Shown one piece after another: positions 14,769 to 16,441 of a DNA stretch of 16,441 bases. Below the pieces are notes generated by a model. That model was not told the DNA's origin and did no database searches. It was given only the letters and a program-made list of their open reading frames with translations. The translations under genes and the position numbers were made by a program. The DNA comes from Microcaldota archaeon (GTDB lineage: Archaea > Micrarchaeota > Micrarchaeia > Anstonellales > Anstonellaceae): positions 1 to 16,441 of the forward strand of contig JAOAJF010000018.1 in the NCBI GenBank assembly GCA_026414325.1. Direction: 5' to 3'. Every line of letters begins with the position of its first letter. The first letter of the stretch is position 1.

Positions 14769-16253
14769 ATGGAGCTTTATCAAAGAATTTTTGAAATATG
14801 TTTGCAGAGAGGCTTTTTTTGTCCCTCTGCAGAAATATATGGCTCTTTAGCAGGTTTTTATGATTATGGGCCAATAGGATTTAGAATAGTTGAAAAAATG
14901 AAGCAATTGTGGCGAGAAAAATTTGTAATTCAGCCAGGTTTTGTAGAAATAAAAACATCTTTAATCCTACCAAAAAAAGTATTGGAAGCTTCAGGACATG
15001 TAAAAAATTTTTCTGACCCAGTAGTATTTTGTAAAAAAGAAAAAAAAGCCTTTAGAGCAGACCAGCTTCTGGCTAACTATGGTGAGTTTCATCATTTTGC
15101 AAATTTAGAAGAATTAAAAGAAAAATTTAAAAAATTAAAAATACTCTGCCCAGATTGTAAATCTGAGCTTAGTGAGCCTACAACATTTAATCTAATGTTT
15201 GGCACAACAGCAGGCGCAATTGATCCAGCAGAAGTTTATTTAAGGCCAGAAACAGCTCAAGGGATTTTTCTAAATTTTAAAAGAGTATTTTTACAAGCAG
15301 GTTCAAAATTACCTTTAGCTATAGCTCAGGCTGGTCCTTCATTTAGAAACGAGGTTTCACCAAGAAAAGGATTAATCAGATTAAGAGAATTTGAACAAAT
15401 GGAATTAGAATATTTTTTTAATCCAAAAAAACCAGAGTTTGAAGGATTTGAAAAATTCGCATCTAAAAAAATAATTTTTAAATTAAACAATCAAGAAAAA
15501 CAAGAACTTTCTCTAAAACAAGCTCTAGAAAAAAAACTAGTCCCTAATCAAATTTTTTCTACTTTTTTACTCTGGCAACAAGAGCTTTTTTTAAGTTGGG
15601 GTATAGACCAAAAAAAATTATGGTTTAAAATTATCCCAAAACAAGAGCTTCCTCATTACTCTCTTTGCAATGTGGATGCAGAAGTTTCTACTTCTTATGG
15701 AGAAATAGAGCTTTCAGGAACCTCTTATAGAACTGATTTTGATTTGTCTTCGCACCAGAATTATTCAAAAGAAAATTTGGAAGTATTAGATGAGGAAACA
15801 AAAACAAAATTTATTCCTCATGTGATAGAACCCTCCATAGGTTTAGATCGTTCTTTTTACACAGTTTTAGAGCATTGTTATAGAGAAAAATCAAAAACCA
15901 AAGATTGGGAATGGTTTGCTTTTCCTCCAGCAATAGCTCCTTATAGTGCAGCTGTTTTTCCTCTCATGAAAAAAGATGGGTTAGATAGTTTAGCAAAAGA
16001 AGTCTATCTACTTCTCAAACAAAACAAAATAGATTGTTATTATTCTGATGTTGGTTCAATTGGAAAAAGATATGCTCGAGCTGATGAAATAGGAGTTCCT
16101 TATTGCCTAACGATAGATTATGATTCTTTAGAAAAAAATGATCTAACACTGCGTTTTAGAGATGATGGCAAGCAAATACGACTAGCAATAAATGTTTTAG
16201 CATCTAAAATTTTAGAGCTAAAAGAAAAAGGCCTAACTTCATTAGAGCAATAA
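14769..16253 (+). CDS. glyS: glycyl-tRNA synthetase (class II, archaeal/eukaryotic alpha2 type)
   Basis: The enzyme charges tRNA-Gly. The 494-aa protein shows the class II core: the N-terminal GRS block with YGSLAGFYDYGPIG (24-37), RPETAQGIF (159-167), motif 2 FRNEVSPRKG...LREFEQ (192-210), the glycine-site region with ELSGTSYRTDFDLSSH, motif 3 with GLDR (358-361), and a C-terminal anticodon-binding domain (about 385-494). A CPDC pair at 127-130 may help bind zinc. It is shorter than many archaeal GlyRS (often about 570 aa); the reduction appears to lie in the insertion between motifs 2 and 3 and at the ends, with no catalytic motif lost. ATG 14769 is the first in-frame start before the conserved block. 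No Shine-Dalgarno is visible, so it is likely near-leaderless with TATA-like runs at 14714-14750. Confidence 0.96.
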   Translation: MELYQRIFEICLQRGFFCPSAEIYGSLAGFYDYGPIGFRIVEKMKQLWREKFVIQPGFVEIKTSLILPKKVLEASGHVKNFSDPVVFCKKEKKAFRADQLLANYGEFHHFANLEELKEKFKKLKILCPDCKSELSEPTTFNLMFGTTAGAIDPAEVYLRPETAQGIFLNFKRVFLQAGSKLPLAIAQAGPSFRNEVSPRKGLIRLREFEQMELEYFFNPKKPEFEGFEKFASKKIIFKLNNQEKQELSLKQALEKKLVPNQIFSTFLLWQQELFLSWGIDQKKLWFKIIPKQELPHYSLCNVDAEVSTSYGEIELSGTSYRTDFDLSSHQNYSKENLEVLDEETKTKFIPHVIEPSIGLDRSFYTVLEHCYREKSKTKDWEWFAFPPAIAPYSAAVFPLMKKDGLDSLAKEVYLLLKQNKIDCYYSDVGSIGKRYARADEIGVPYCLTIDYDSLEKNDLTLRFRDDGKQIRLAINVLASKILELKEKGLTSLEQ

Positions 16254-16254
16254 T

Positions 16255-16270
16255 CTTTTATATTAAAATC
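16255..16270 (+). promoter_or_regulatory. promoter of RNase P RNA
   Basis: CTTTTATATTAAAATC follows directly after the glycyl-tRNA synthetase stop. Its TATA core is centred near 16261, so transcription should begin near 16288-16291, exactly where the RNA's structured sequence begins. Confidence 0.5.
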
Positions 16271-16290
16271 TAAATATTATTTTATTGTAA

Positions 16291-16441
16291 ATGGCCCTTG
16301 AGCCACTCTCGCTGCTCTAGCAGTGAGGAAGCTCTGCCCACCCAATTAATTGCCAAAAAGCTTAAGGCTTTGAGCATTTTGAGCAGAAACGATACCCTTT
16401 TGGGTTGAAACGGCAAAATGCTCTAGGCATGGGTGCAAGGT
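16291..16441 (+). ncRNA. rnpB: RNase P RNA, 5' part (continues past the window edge)
   Basis: This is the catalytic RNA that removes tRNA 5' leaders. Universal blocks occur in order: CR I GAGGAAGCTCTGCCC (16325-16339), CR II CAGAAACGA (16384-16392), CR III TGAAACGG (16406-16413) and CR IV GGGTGCAAGG (16431-16440). The helices agree: P3 CGCTGC/GCAGTG (16310-16325), P5 CACCC/GGGTG (16339-16343 with 16431-16435), P7 TGCC/GGCA, a P8-like hairpin AAAGC/GCTTT, P10-11 GAGCATTTTG/CAAAATGCTC (16372-16381 with 16414-16423), and P12 ACCC/GGGT with a TTTT loop. The 5' end is estimated from the promoter. The P1 partner, the 3' half of P4 and CR V lie outside. The CR I to CR IV distance is short. Confidence 0.88.

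Overview
The window is strongly AT-rich, tightly packed DNA from an archaeon. The archaeal markers are an aIF5B-type initiation factor, a Nop-domain snoRNP-type protein, a eukaryote/archaea-type glycyl-tRNA synthetase, a tRNA-Met with a bulge-helix-bulge intron, and an archaeal-looking RNase P RNA. TATA boxes sit about 26 nt upstream of several likely start sites. The translation signals are GGTG/GAGGTG Shine-Dalgarno motifs mixed with near-leaderless genes. Convergent genes separated by 1 nt or overlapping, shortened versions of standard RNAs and proteins (Nop protein, RNase P RNA), and a giant coiled-coil surface protein suggest a small-genome lineage of the DPANN kind. The phylum cannot be fixed from the sequence alone.

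Region 1-5516 is mostly housekeeping. It holds the 5' end of a divergent gene cut by the window edge (possibly dUTPase-like), aIF5B, dCTP deaminase, a short Nop-domain protein in an operon with a metallophosphoesterase, a potassium-channel-like protein and a CaCA-family cation antiporter. Genes alternate in direction and pack end to end.

Region 5519-6600 holds tRNA-Pro(TGG) and a tRNA-dihydrouridine synthase.

Region 6566-14456 is the accessory, envelope-related part. A 215-aa two-helix membrane protein overlaps the end of a 560-aa, very basic orphan protein. Divergent from these, and apparently sharing one palindromic TATA element with them, is a 1385-aa secreted, coiled-coil, C-terminally anchored surface protein rich in N-glycosylation sequons. 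It is followed by a convergent lemA-TPM-domain (YgcG-like) operon. The orphan pair and the giant surface protein are the most interesting candidates for an undescribed system, here proposed as a cell-envelope or cell-contact module. That proposal is inference from topology and gene order only.

Region 14541-16441 returns to RNA biology: elongator tRNA-Met with a 58-nt intron, glycyl-tRNA synthetase, and the 5' part of RNase P RNA. The RNase P RNA has an unusually reduced specificity domain and runs off the right edge.
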